DNA of 64,000 bases from Glandiceps talaboti (GCF_964340395.1 NC_135550.1:11630408-11694407); one strand, 5' to 3'; positions 1-15,200 are shown, counted from the first letter of the stretch. Numbers and translations: made by a program. The notes: a model not told the origin generated them from the letters alone.

Positions 1-29
1 AGATGCTATTAAACTCCTTTTGGAATATA

Positions 30-312
30 TTTACCCTGTGTAGTCAATAATTATAATTATGATAGTGCTAACCCGGGATCTTATAAAGTAGATGCAAGAC
101 AGTCAAGCAGTCCACACCGAGTCACGATCAAAAAATACCTGTCATGTGAATATTATATATATATGGGGGGGGGGCATCATGTTTAGTGATAGGGGGGTCA
201 GCCTGTTTTTGATTTTACAGATAGGGGGGGGTGGGGGTCAGTGACTTTTTGTCGGCCCAATTTAAGAATCCACTGCCCCCCCCGCCCCCCGCTGAAGAAA
301 CTGACCAGTCCC
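30..312 (-). mobile_element. terminal part of a poly-G TIR DNA element (copy cut by window)
   Basis: Read on the minus strand from 312, the sequence begins GGGACTGGTCAG and runs through G-rich blocks. It matches 52475-52760 over about 280 bases, including the stretch containing AAGATCCCGGGTTAGC. Similarity stops near position 30. It is flanked outside by TTA on the minus strand (TAA at 313-315), the same 3-bp flank as the complete copy at 52475. Probably a non-autonomous DNA transposon. Confidence 0.75.
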
Positions 313-520
313 TAACTTTGAACATAACAAATGTAGTCAGCCTATAAACAGTTTAATCTCAGCAGAAAAGCAGTTATGACAAGAATTATGTAACATAATG
401 AACATTCAAAGAATATTATACAGTTTACAAACATTTTACACATACATACATACATACATACATACATAAATACATACATACATATGTATATACCCATGCA
501 TACAGCTTTGCGCACACGCA

Positions 521-561
<41 letters not shown>

Positions 562-663
562 GACAGCATCAAGCTCGAAAACATCCAATGAAAAGCAGCA
601 CGTTTTGTAAAAAAATAACTACCATAGGCAGCAGTGTTTCTTCTATGCTCAAAGAAAAATAGG

Positions 664-926
664 TTAAATGGAAATCTTTGTCAGACCGAAGAAGAGATCA
701 GAGCTTCCTCTTATTTTTCAAGGTTATCAACGGCCTGGTAGCTATCCCTGCTAACTCTCACTTTCAGTTTAACAAAAGACCATCCAGAAACAGACACACT
801 AAAACTCTCATCATACCAAGTTGTAATAACGAAATCTACAAAAATTCATTCATACCAAGGACCTTAAAAGATTGGAATGCACGACCAGAGTCTGCTGTAA
901 TGTGTAAATCACCAGAACAATTTTAA
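664..926 (+). mobile_element. non-LTR retrotransposon, C-terminal end of reverse-transcriptase ORF
   Basis: The open frame gives WKSLSDRRRDQSFLLFFKVI then NGLVAIPA, later NSFIPRTLKDWNARP, and ends in TAA. This order (RRR, NGLVAIP, RT.DWN) is the usual C-terminus of LINE ORF2 proteins in invertebrates. It is 5'-truncated, lies in an XDH intron on the opposite strand, and has no RT catalytic motif left. Confidence 0.8.
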
Positions 927-1109
927 GTCCACGTTGTCATCACTCTGTGATCTGTGTGATTAAAACTAACAAAGTGCACACATCCCCCCTGGACATTTTT
1001 GCTCAATTGTGAGACAGTCTCCAGTATTCAAACAGATACAGATACACCTTAGCATTTAACAGAGACAGACAAGTACTTGAGCTTGACAACTACTTAATTT
1101 AATTCTTAC

Positions 1110-1229
1110 CTCCATGGTAATGATAGGTTCCAGCTCATTATACTCCACAGATACAAGTTTAGCAGCTCTCTGTGCAAGGGTATGACTATCAGCAACTATT
1201 GCACCGATCACTTGACCAACACAGGTTAC
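1110..1229 (-). CDS. XDH: XDH exon 19 (last in window)
   Basis: Residues 668-707: [20 protein letters not shown] to [13 protein letters not shown]. Donor GTAAG at 1109, phase 0. The family continues with a conserved DAI segment, which I do not see between 1 and 1109, so the next exon is outside the window. Confidence 0.95.
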
Positions 1230-4200
1230 CTAGGAAGAAAATGGGTCATTGCAATTCAATGTAGTCAGCCCTTCAAGGGCGGGGCAATGATGTTCTTCCA
1301 AAATTTGACATTTTTAATGTGTTTTATGGTTATTTTGGTTACCATGGCTACTGATGTTCATTAAATGACCACTTTTTTTTAACTCACATGACAAACTACC
1401 CTTGGTAGTGGGGTCAATGTGCAAATAAAAAGATATTTATCAGATTTATAATGTTATTTGTGAGATGTGTGTGTATATAATGAAGACATAATTTTCATGT
1501 CTACCATGTTTCCATGGAAACAGCTATCCAATTTTAAAAAACTTATGTTACACCAGGTAGCACTAACTCATACATGTCTAACACATGGACATTTTCTTAC
1601 TGTATTATCTTTTTTTTCAATGTTTTATGTCGAATTGTGGAAAAATGATTAACATTATGGTGGTTTTGGTTACCATGACAACAGATGTTCATAAAATGAC
1701 CCCCTTTTTTGAACACAGTATAACAAACTATGCCAGGTAGGGTGGTTAATATTCAAATAAACATGATTATTATAAAAATTATGATTTCTATATAATATTT
1801 ATTTAATTATTTAATTATTATTAATATTATTATTATTATTCATACTTACTTTGTCAGTGGCAAAGACTTCTTCACCAGCTGCTGCTGGACAAATGACATT
1901 ACTACCAGGAACATCAACGTGTGTAACTAATGTATGTACCCCTAGCAGGGACAGGGCTTCAGATGCATCAATAGCTCTGCAAGGGAAATACATCATTCTT
2001 GCATAATAAATTAAGAGAAATTGTCTACGAATGGTACCATGGATGACTTCTTAAGACACAAGCAGAGATGGATAATTCTAAGCCTGTGTTCACACCATTA
2101 TTTATAGTTTTTAAAATTAAGAATTTCTACCAAGTGTTTCTTTATTTGTCCAAATCAATTTGAAATGTTTTGGACGGTTGCCATGGGAGCAGTGCCCTAG
2201 TATTACAGAAGCTGGAGGAAACCGGAGTACTCGGGGGAAAATCTGCATATTTCGCCAGGGTCAAACTGAACATCACCCTCCTTACGTACAGGCTTTATTA
2301 AATTTCAATCAAACCCAGCTGATGCTTGTCGGGTTCAACCTCAGGTTGCAGAGGGAAGAGATGCACGAGCTAACTGCTTGACCACTGACAACCTACACTG
2401 AGAAGAAAATATTCTATCAATTATCATACATTATCGGAGTATACAAAGTGTATAAACATTTATTCGTTGCTTTATTTGTAGCTGTGAGTCCGTGTGACAT
2501 TATCTAGTTATTCAATTGTCAGTCAGTTTGTTATTAATATGAATACTCCATATTCTGGTTACGAAGTTTCACCATTTCACAATTAACGATCGCAAGAGGG
2601 CATCCCAGATTTGGCAACGTGAGAGCTAGGTGGTCATGGCTGCTGATCATATGGCAATGGAAGAAGCTGGGAACAAAATGTGTCTAACAGAACTCTCCAC
2701 ATGCATATGTTTTTAAAAGGGCATTACAGTTTAAGTGGTTTGTATATTCACTCCAATCAATCATCCTTTTCTTACTCGCCAGAGCACCAGAAACGATCTT
2801 TCTATCCCGATAGCAAACCATAGGAGCGGGCAGCTCACCGTCACGTTTGCTGGGGCTAAGCTTTGGAATAGCATTCCTATCAATATTGGTAATGTAAATA
2901 GCAGGTGTCATTTTAAATGGGAGTTCAAAAAATATCTATATTCAGAAGACTAGGCATATCTAGCCGTCATACACAACTTGACAACAGTTTGCTTATGTTG
3001 CATTAGTATTGTTTCTTGTATATTCTTTTCTTTTTCCCCCTTTTTTCTCATTTGTTTGTTTATTTTGCTGATTTCTTCGCATGTATTTGAACTGCGAACC
3101 GTTTTTGAAAACCATGTATAGTATATTCTCTTTCTCTTTATATCGTATGATCAGCAGGCCCAGAGTTTTAGTAATCTTTAGCATTGTAAAAGGGGTCGGA
3201 CTCGACTAGTTGTGGAAACAACTATTTTTCGTCTCCTTTCCCATGGTGAATATTTACAATGACTGTATGTGTTGTAATTCTTTATGTAATACTCATACTA
3301 CTGGGAATAAAGATTGTTATTATTATTATAGACATGTCTTTATTACTGGTAGTCACTATTAAGAAGTGAAGAAGAACACAACACATTTTAATGAATGGTA
3401 ACTTCATGTCTGCTATATTTCTGATATAATACAAAGGTAACAGCACTCCTAATGGCCATGGCCAAACCCTGAAATCTCTTTCCTCTGAGTCTCTGGTAAG
3501 TGGACTATAATCTATTAAAGTTTCATGGAATTCAGTATCCAGCAGTTCTAAACTCAAATACAAGTTTACTGTCCTAAATTTCCTTTTCACAGGTTTTATT
3601 ATTTGCTGATATATGCACTTAGTATGTGTTGACATGCTGATCTAAATAAGTCTTCGTAGAATACACAGTCCCCCCCCCTCCCATGCAATGTGTAAACACT
3701 GCAAAATAAACAAACAAATGAGAAAAAAAGGGGGAAAAGAAAAGAATATACACGAAACAATACTAATGCAACATAACAATACTAATGCAACATAAGCAAA
3801 CTGTTGTCAAGTTGTGTATGACGGCTAGTAGATATGCCTAGTCTTCTGAATGTAGATATTTTTTGAACTCCCACCTAATATGTATTTGGCTTGAAATAAA
3901 TCAGATATTGCATGTCTGAGAAATGACGTATTATGGACGGGTCGGATGGAGCCCATTGTAGTAGCCTCCACATTGGTGGTGGTGGTGGGGGGGGGGCTAA
4001 AAATGTAGCAGCCAAATTCATTCGACTCACCGTATCTCAGCATGAGCTTTTGTACTTGTCACCATTGCAAGGTATAATTCACCTAAGATAAACGGCAAAA
4101 GGTTGCAAGGCAGAGTAAGCAACTAACTTGTAGTTTATGACGGTTGCATCAATAGCAGCAGCAGCAGTGGTGGTATAGCAACAATAGGAGTTATTATTGA

Positions 4201-7200
4201 AATAGCGCAACAAGTTGTGTAGTCTGTGAGGTACACTGATGGGGCGCCCTCCCACATCAGTCACCCTAGAGCAGGCTGGAGAGGGCAGAGCAACATGACA
4301 AATCTAAGTCTACAAGTTGTAGTGTTAAAAACACAAAATCTGATATTATAATGTTTCCACAAAATAAGAGAGGATATGTGCAGTTGTGATGGAAATGTTT
4401 CTTTGGAGCAACCCGTGTTCCGTTTCTATGCTATAGTCTATGGTAATATATAAGGAGTTAAGACTGGTCTCATTGTGAAAACAGAAATTGCCTACACCAA
4501 CTCAATGAATGCGGAGACAAAAAGATTGTGTTATAAATGATTTCATCACCAGCAGTTTTCCCCATAAACCCTTACAGCAGGAAAGTCAAATATGGTTGGT
4601 TGAACACATTCAATGGCAGTAGTTTTTGGGTTGTTTTATTTACATACTGCCTGTTATTTCTAGATACCTTGTATTGGGGGAATGTCATCACAATAGCGAG
4701 CTTCTCCTGTAGCTTGTTTGAAGGCAGATGAATGAACCATTGGTCTACCTACAGCATCATCAACAGGTTGACCTGGTGCAACTTCCTGTCAGAATAAAAT
4801 AAAAATAAGGCCAAATAGAAAATGATATGTTTCCGGTAACCCGACCAACCCTAGTTTAAGCTGCCAACCCTAAACGGTGTTTTTTACATTCACACAATAT
4901 AACATAGTGAGAATGTACTACTATCTGCGTGTAAATTTTCCTGCCAAACTATCTTTGGTCAATTCTTTATTAAAATCCCATCCCAGAAAAATCGAGTCTT
5001 TCAAAAATGTTAGTTGACTTTATAAAATACAGTCTACATATCGTGTTCATGTACTTCACACATCATTGTCTTCATTTATTTCTTTTATATCTCGCCAAAC
5101 TATCACAGAAGTATTTTTACAAACTGGTCTTAGGATTGAAGCAATTTCTCCCCCAAAAAGAAAATAAGAAAATAAAATTCTGACCTACCTACCCTATTTT
5201 CTGAAGCCATGTTATCGGAAACAAACATTTTTGTTTGCCTAAATTTTTAATACACGTCAAAAGTCAAAAGCACTGGGCGCTTGCCTGAGTGAGGGCGCTA
5301 ATGCAGTTTGGAGGAATGTATCACTGAAGTTATCATTGATGTCATTTCCTGATACAAGTACGTTATTTCTATATACCCCTACTATACAGAACTGGACGGG
5401 ACATTTTGACATCATTCATTTAAGCCCAACACTATATAGAAGACTGTGTAGGTATTACGTTAGTCAGCAAAACATCTTCTTTCATCTGTGTCAAATGTTG
5501 ATCAGAGTCTAATGTTGCAAATATTTTTCAGTTCTTTATAAGAATAATATTTTTCACAAGAAATTTAGTTTTTTATACTGAAATTCATCCTCAGAAAAAA
5601 AAATTCCTCTTGAATTTGAAGAAATTCTCAGTCAGGTAATTAAGTTGACGTTTGTTAATACTCACTACTACTTGGACCCATATTTTAAAAGAGTTAACTA
5701 TAGATACACAGTTAAATTCCTAGCAAGATATTATTCGAAATCTTTCACCTGAAGACTGAAAAAGAAAGTGATCTTAAAACACGGAAGCGTATCAAATAAG
5801 GAAGTGGTGCTTAGTAGCCAGCATAAGAACAAAAAGAGGGATTATCTAAGCCTTTAAGGCTTCCTTCCCTGTCTTGCCATGGTTTCGTCCATGGCGATCA
5901 TAGTAAATCATAGTAAATCAACCTTTGAAACTATGGATATCATGGGTCAGAGGTCATATGGCTGACATTCATAGACATATACTTCATGCTGTGGGTATGT
6001 CATAATGTGTCGCTTATACAGTGAAAATGTGAACAAACTACCTGATACATTTGAGTGCTGCGTATACTGTCCTTCTGAATTCCAGACAGGCTACTTCTGA
6101 ATGAAGATGGAACCGATGCCTCTGCTACCTGTCAACACATGATAAGATAACTGTTATCAGTAAATTTATTGATCAACATGTAGTGCGAAGCAAACATACG
6201 TCAACTATCATGAGGAGATAACTTAATCACAGCAAATTTGAAGTAGATGCTGTATGTACTCTACTAGTCCATCTCTAGCCAACTTCCATTTCGGCTCAGC
6301 TAGCAGAACTGTATAATATTTTACCTACATGTACAACTATCTCTCTGATTTGTCCCCTCAGATATTAGTTCCTTAAAGTCAGACAAATATGGACCCACCA
6401 GTGTGCACAATTTTAAATTGTGAAAACAATTTTGTCATTTTCAAATTGTAGAATACACCTCTGATTAGTTCCTGAATACTTATTTTCATTGCTTCACATA
6501 TACCAGAAACTTATTATTAAAAGGAGATAGTAATTTTATACATTTGTCAATAGACTTTCTTTGAAGACATGCAGAATATTTGCATGGAATAAAGGAAAAT
6601 ATCTGCTATGACGCCATCAAAGATGCTGATTTCTTTGACTAGATATATAACAAAAGAAATTTACATCTTAAAACTCTCTTACACAGACTGTCTATCCCAA
6701 AGTTGGTGACAATGGAAATTATACCATGCATGAGCCAGGTTCAACAGAAAGCATGAAATATATACGCTGGTCATTCTACGTCACGACAACGCACGTCTAT
6801 GTCACAACAATGCCTGTCTACGTCAAGGGCCCCTTAGGTCACTTGTATTTTCGTTGGCTGAATGAAGACAAATTTTAGGGAATAATATCTAAATATTTTA
6901 TTCAAAGCATGTTTTTCATTTAGTTTTCAGTACATTTTAATACTGTGAATCTTCAAGAACAATTTTGCCATACCTCTTTGGCATTTAGTTTATCCAATAC
7001 ACTCAGATAGAATTTGAAGAAGAAGCTGGCAGTCAGAGTTCTCCGGTATTCTATCATTCCACCAGGAGCAGACGGTGACAGAGGAAGATCTTCAGCAAGG
7101 TGTTCACACACACTATCAATCAAACCATCATTCCATTTCCTGGAGTAAAACATAATTGTTCAAAAAAAGCTAGTTCAGTGGTCGTCTGATACTGGCATAT

Positions 7201-9390
7201 ATGGATATAGTACCTATTGTTTGTTGGCAAACATGATGCGTCACATTGCCATCACTTTGGAAACGAGGACACACATCCCAAGTTCAGACCACCATTTGAC
7301 CTACTTGCATGATGCCCGAGTTCACAAGGGGAATTTAAAGTCTTTGGTAAATCGTGTAACTTTAATTATGCTTAGCAACAAAGTTTTTGTTTGCTCCTTT
7401 CTAGTTGCAGTTACTGCCTAAGCTTTCCGTAGCATGGGACCCCTAGGTGTACATAGCAGACGACTTACAGTGTTTTAACCCCTTACAATGCCATGTCTGT
7501 ACAACTGCAGACAGTCCCTTCCGGGTTCTCAGCCCACATCTGTATATATGCAGGTAGGTTTACTCATTTGCATAAGCCCATTTTTCACCTCTTCTCCTCA
7601 TATCTGGGTAAATTAATATTCATTTCACAATATATATGTAATGTGTGGATAGTAAGCAAAAAATAGTATTGATTGTATTTATTATTCTTTTCACATTAAA
7701 GTTGCTAACTGTAGAGTAGGTAAGATCCTCCTCTGTAGTGGAAAAAAGTCCTTGGTCTTGACATGAAAAGTCTATGGCATTTCATGGGTTAAACAGCTGG
7801 AATGTCAGAATTTAACACTTACATGTACTCACATAGAATGAATGATTCAGTGATATTTTTATTTTGGTAAATGTTTTGGGTGTTATAAAAATAAATGAAT
7901 GTATATAAAAAGCGTGTACTATCCCACCTTCCTATTAAGGCGTCCATCGTCCGCTTAGCCATAACTGTGGTAGGTGCCATACCACCATAACTGAGAGCCA
8001 AGTCTTTGATAATGTTAGTACCACTCTCAAAGAGAACTCTCATTCCGGCATTCACGATGGCAATGTCATCCTCTCGTCTAGGAGATTGCTTGTAACCATA
8101 GAAATACTCATCCTGCAGGAAATTAAAGAATTTATAAATCACTTTCTTCTCACAATGAATGATTTAAGATCTTATGATTTAAGATTTATATGAAAACATT
8201 TATGAAATTAGATATATGATTACATGCAATAGTATTTGATCATACATACTTCTCTTGTGTGTGGAATGTGAATAGATACAACGACTTCTTCTGGTTCAAC
8301 AATAGTTTTCCTATACCCTGTGAAGAAACCGTCACCCATGGCAACCTGTCTGGTACCATCTAGGGGACATAATGGAAAGTGAAATTACTAGTTTGATGAA
8401 TAGGTTTTACGTTACAATGTTGGTTTATCTATATTGAAATGTAGTTAACTTGGGGCGGTTTCTTTATTTTTCTCTTACGTTTATTGTTCTGTCTTCTTTT
8501 TCTGTTCTGAGAGCGTACGATACATACATCTGACACAATACCATAGGTGTTCTCGAGCCACAAGGGAACGCTGAGTGGATTTACTCAACGAATGAAAATG
8601 CGCCAAAACATACAGTATAGTACTCGAGCGCAGACAACGATGGCATCTTTTTTGTTTGGTGGTTCAATTTCAAACCTTGAGTGTTACATTTTAAGACGCT
8701 TCCGGTTGGCAACTCGTAAGTATGAGATGTGGTACAACACTCAGGGAAACTCAAAAAGTTTGAAATTTTGGAGAAAATCCTATCAATGATTTATTCATGT
8801 CTTGTTCACTATGCAAATTCAAATCGGGTATATGTACACCTTTACTGTACAAAACAATTCCTGGTAAGCATGGTAACTTAAGTATCAAATTCACGAAAAG
8901 CTCATTTTGGGACCCCAAATATCTAAATATCTAATACATATATCTAAATAATAAATATTCAAAGATCATATCTTTAATATCATTCACATGATAATATTGT
9001 AAGTTGACTTACTTTTGGAGGCCAATGTAAGCTTACATCCGGCAGCCATGAAGAGTGGATTGAGATCTGATATTGGACTGGCTGTCATAATATTACCACC
9101 AACAGCCTACAGTTAAAATAATGGTTACAATTGCTGATAAAATAGAAATGATGAGAATACTAGACTGAAAAAGGGACTCATCCATTGTCTATGGTTTTTG
9201 TTGTCTTGAAAGTTGAAAGTTTCTTGTAATACGTACTCTATATTCCAGTTACCAAAGTTCTTCCCATCTTTGTAAATAAGGATCACATGAGGGTGTCCAA
9301 GATTTACCAATTGAGGGCTAAAATTGGGGTCATGGTTACTGATTGACCGTAGTGTAAATACATAATGTAATAACATATTCGTCTTCTTTC

Positions 9391-9422
<32 letters not shown>

Positions 9423-9558
9423 CTCGGTGAGTATCAATCTGCTAAGACAGTGCTCTATACCGCAGTGGCAGAGCGTAATAGTTTTGGTAGTACTGGAACT
9501 CTTTCTTGGTTGTAACTCGGAGTTTCACGCATTGTGTGATCATCGCGGTATAGAGCAC

Positions 9559-9600
<42 letters not shown>

Positions 9601-12240
9601 TACATACAGCAACGTTTCGAATTTGGTGTCCAGCAAACCATCGTAACATTTCTACCACAGCAGCAAACACACCACATTTGTAATCTGAAAGCAAAGAAAA
9701 TAGTCATGAAACTTAAACACCTGGTACAAAATAGATATGGTGAACGGTTTTAAGATTAGAACCAATGTTAGTTTTTTAATGTAGCACTTTACAATTATCG
9801 CACCCAAAACTCAGCACCCTCAACAGCGATCATGATTTTAAACTGTTTCTGTACTGGTCATCGATAATTTTGACCATTGATTAATATGTCCTTTGCAAAC
9901 ATACCGAGGTGTAAATATAACTAGTAATCAGTGGTAAATCATTTTCACCATAACTGATCCAAAGAGACGCCCAGCATTATGTATATTTTGGCTGCATAAA
10001 CATCGGGACTGTGGGGAACTTGGGTAAATTGATCGGGAATTGGTAACATTTACTGGATGTATACATGAAATACTTCAATTCCCTCAGTGATAGGATGATG
10101 ATGTTACGTCACAATTTCTCAAAGTGTATTTAATGGCAAAATGGAGATGTACATAACATTGTTATATCGGAAGCTAAAATTGATTTTGTAAACTTTACCA
10201 AAGATAATTGAGTTTAAATAATGGTATAAATCACCTCATACATTTATTTCATCAATAGAAATTGCAATGTCATTTGATTGGATCTTTCTTTTCATAATTT
10301 TCAGTAAATATATTGTTGTTGTCTGATCGAAAAAGATACTCTAGTTACAACTTGTAGAGTTTTAATATGGTGACAAATTCAAAACTGAGCTTTTGCTCAA
10401 AATTTAAACTTGCCACTACACTACCTACAGGTAATATTGCTTGACCACCAATTAAAAGACACAATTGTTATTTTTAAATACATAATTCACAAATTTTTTA
10501 GTGAATACATCTTTGGTTATTTGATGAGAAAAATTGTCCCAGTTGCAGCTAGTGCAGGTTTAAGCTATTGCCATTGTGCAGCAACATTTCTATTTTTAAT
10601 GCTACGTATGGCATAACTGTTTTTTGAAAAAAATGTAAATTGTAAATAAAGTTGACTTTTACCCCCAACCACTGTTGATTTACACTTTACACAATCAAAT
10701 AAGTGACAAACAAGGACTTTTCTATAATCATTTTTAACGGAGAAAAACATCGTAAATAGTTATATTGCTAATCCAAATTCCAATAAAAAAACCTCTTTCA
10801 CATCAATATGGTCGCTTTGAAGAAGTTAATTCATCACCTGGTAGTTTTGGAATCTGTGTTTTCAATACTAGGTCTATTGTTGATAGTGTCACAGATGCAC
10901 CAAACATCACTCCATCACTGCTTATTTCGACTTTCTTCAGTTCAGGTATGTGAGTTGGTACAAGGAGGACTGGGTAGAATTGATTCTTGAATTTTACTTC
11001 AACTCCTACAAGCAAATTTTTACAACAAAATGTTACAATCCCATAGGTCAGCACACGCATAGCTAAAATAACTTAATTATACATATTGACAAGTGTCGTG
11101 TTTAATCCAAATACTGGAAGGCAGTATATTTCTGTGACTGACCTTTAACCCATGGAGAGTATTCTACAGACTTAGTGGATACTAAGCTGTACCACTATAA
11201 AGATGTGTTTCACTCACAGGACAAGTAGGAATTTGGGTGTATTCTTGGAATTATCTGTACTCCTAAAGTCTGCATTTTTCAGTAGTGGATTTATTTATAT
11301 GCAAAAGCTTTTTCCGTGGAAATAAATCCTGCTAACATACTTGACATATTCTATATTCAGTTGTTGTGAAAGGTGTCAGCATTAGTTATACTAAATATGA
11401 CAGGCTGACATAGCTGAGTGATTTACAAGTAGTGTGAACTTTCACCTTACATGGCCTACCAAATTAAAGTGTGCCAAACACGTCCTAAATGGCCAGTTCA
11501 CCAATTGTTTCTTGCACCAAAATAAAAATGAAGACTTAACTCATACTTGACGATAAACTCAATGATATTTTATTTAACAAGTTCTCCATACTTAATTTTT
11601 TATGTGGCATGATGGAATTTATTCACAAATTATATATAATTGGAACACAAGAAATGAAACATGACAACCAAAGGACCAGCTCACCTATTTCAGTGTTACC
11701 AATGGCAAGTCTGGCATCTGGATACTGGGCTTTTAAATTCAACAATTCTTGTAAAGTTGCTGGCCTAATCCACTTCACTCTGTCACTACAAAACTGTACT
11801 GTCTTACTGCAATGTTTGTCAGAGTTCTACAGATAAAATATCATGAAATATACTTGTTAGTTTTTTTAAAAACATAATACTCATATATGTGATTAACTTA
11901 AATATCTTTTTATTGTCTGTTTTTCCGACCAAAATGATAATCAAACTATGTCTTTTTTGTACTATGCAAAAGGAATCCTCCTACAACTGTTGTAGTTTTA
12001 ATATTTGGTATTATGAAATTACTAGACAGACAATGAATCGCAGTACAACATTTAACTACGTTATGAGTAATACTTCTGCTTTTGTACTTGGTGCCTCATA
12101 TCTCAGAAACACTTCGAAATCAAAACAAATGCTGCATTATAAATGAATGCCTCTATTGTTACTTCTGATTTTATGACTATTATTTTCTGTTTTTTTATAG
12201 TGGAAGTGACAGTAATTATATTTGTTACCCCTTGTGTGCT

Positions 12241-12284
<44 letters not shown>

Positions 12285-15200
12285 GATGTTTTAAATTGAC
12301 TATGTTCTGAGTTATTTGTCAATAAATGAATATGAATATAACGTGTATGCTGAAACACAATTCAGCATTTCCTTACAACTTGGCAATGCATAATTGTTGT
12401 ATTATGTCGATTTCCCGCATGTGTTATATATTTTTCAGAGCACTCCACACTATCTGACAATTACTAATTGACAATTAATGAGTGGTAGTTATAAATTTAA
12501 GAGGATGATTTCACATAATTTTGACAAAAATTCACTCACCATAAGTTCTGGAGGAAAGATTGGTTCTTGTGTTGGATCATATGGAATAAACTCACTTGGA
12601 TTAACCAACTCAGTGGAAATCTATTTATACACAAAAACGTATTTTAAAGTTCTTTGAACATAAATTCTCTATGCCATAGACAAATACACAATGCACAAAC
12701 ACATAAATACAGTAACAGGTTTATTTTTTAAAACCTTTTCTAATTCATAAATTCAGTTTTGTTATATTTCAAGAATGAATGAAAACATAGATAGATAATA
12801 AAGTCTATTTTTTCAGTAATTTTGACACTCTGGTTACTTTCATTTATGTGTTACATACCCCTTCTTCCTGCACATTCAAATTCCCATTCATACAACATCC
12901 ATTATCTCCCCCTCCTCCACAGCAGTACTCCTGTGGAAAATATAGATATACAATTAATTCTCTAGTGTATAAGTTGGTGTATGTCTTATCATGATGATAT
13001 GCTAGAAGTGTAATCCCATATATGATCTGGCCAAATAAACATTTGTGTTTCCAATAACGCCACCACCCCCTTATTTAAGCCGCCAACCCTAAGCACTTTT
13101 TTACATTCAAAAAGTAAAATTGTACTTCTATTTCCGTGTAAACAAATTTGGCACAAGTAGGTTTAGTGATTTTAAAAATAAAATTACTATTCCAGAGAAA
13201 CCTAGCGGGATTGTTCATACTTCAAGATGAATGTTTACAGTACAGTCTACATATTGTGTTCATCATATAATTGTGCTCATTTTAGTCTTTACACCCCATC
13301 AAACTATCACAGAAATATTGTGACCAACGGGTATGTTATATTAGGGTTGAAGTATTTTCTCAACAACAACAACAAAAAATAGAAAATAAAATAAAATAAA
13401 ATCCGACCTACATACCCTATTTTCTGAAGCCATGTTATTGAAAACAAACATTTTTTTAAATTTCTGCCTTAGGCCTAATAAAAACAAGCGACCTATCTGT
13501 CAGAATAGCTCCGCAGTGTTTTTTGTTACATATGTAGAGGTGGTTCGGCTGTTCAGCTATGCTAAATTATGCAGTTTTGTTTTAGCACAATAATAACGTG
13601 GTTAGTGGTTTCATATGATGGCTCACATACACTATAGAACACATTTCACAGAGAAGGTTGGTAAAATATTGTACTTTTATATTATAGTCATCATTACACA
13701 AAAATTCTAATTTTACCCCTAATTTGAAATTCATCAAATGTACATTCCAATGTCAACCTACAGGCTACATGGAATGATAGACTGTCTATGATTGAATAAA
13801 TGATCATTATGACACCATACAATCATAAATCTTGTCATTGTGACATTTTGATTCAAATTAAACAATTAAATAAACATTCCTACACTCCGAACACTGTCGG
13901 AACTGTGTTACAACTCAGCCTACTTCGTTCGAGATCTTTTAGAAAAAAATAGCGCCCATGGCGTTCTAGCATAACAGTTTTTGGCTCTTGCTATGGGCGT
14001 GGTCTTGTTGCTAGGCATATTTGCTTACATTTTTTGAATGTTTACTTGCTTTCCTTTTAATCCTCTTATTATCTTTATAATATATACCATCAATATTAAA
14101 TAAAATGTCAAGGAAACCCCCTACACGTAATCACCTGTTCAGACAATGCCGGAAGATTGTCTTTGAAATGTTATAGATAGAAGGTATACATTGACATAAC
14201 ATTATAGAAATGTAATAGCTAGAAGGCATACATTGACATAACATTATACTAGAATAGTTTAATCAATGTTTTATGTGTGAAGTATTTTCACTTGAGTAAA
14301 AAAGTTTACAAACTGAGCTGGTGTCCCCTTTAATTCATCGTCTTACCTTGGTAAATGTTTTGTACCCTTCTATGATTGGTCGATATCCAGTACAACGACA
14401 CAGATTACCTTCAAAAGCACTCAGCACATCATCATAGCAAGGCTGTGGATTGTTTCTTAGGAGTGTATACATCGACATCACAATGCCAGGTGTGCAGAAT
14501 CCACATTGAGAACCATGTGATTTGGCGATACGTTCCTGATTGGTAGGTGTATTGAAATAATTAATATCAAAATCTACATACCAGGTGTACAGATTCTATT
14601 CTGAGAACAATGTGATGGCTACGCATTACTGATTGGGTGGTAAAAAGAAATAATTAATATTAACATCTATAGACCAGGTGTACAAAACCCTCATGTGAAT
14701 CAATACTGTTGGCATTATGATTAAGCCATTATGTCTTAACAAAACAGTTTCAAGAAATGTTCCAGTGCAGCTATTACAGAGATAGATAGATGGATGTACA
14801 CTCTCCTGTAGTCATAATGACAAGTCGACATAATTAATCACACATACAAATCAAAGGCTGAATGGTTTAGCTGAAACATGTGAGGTATAAAAAGTACCTA
14901 TACTCTGAGTTAAGTATTATTAATACTGATAATTATCTTTATTCATCCAAATAGGATCACAACTAAAGCCCTAGTGCTCTAGTACTCGTGGAAAACATGT
15001 GTTGTTCGGCAGGGTCAACTTAGTATCATTCTTCTTAATTACAGACATATATAAATTTTAATCAAACTGAGCCGACACTTGGTGGGTTCGAACCCAGACT
15101 ACAGAGGTAAGAGGCATACAAGCTAACCGCACGACCACTGACAACCACCAACCAGATTTAAACTGAATGCCTCCCGTAAGGGCCGACGCACATTGTTAGA

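Noticed and set aside
342-584. Val-Cys-rich 80-aa frame
   Set aside because: Translation of (CA)n and (CATA)n microsatellites; no coding evidence. The same applies to frames over 16194-16256, 29715-29812, 35691-35800 and 44334-44410.
15053-15150. Functional tRNA gene at the GGTTCGAACC box
   Set aside because: No acceptor stem or full cloverleaf; the body matches another SINE copy, so it is a SINE head.
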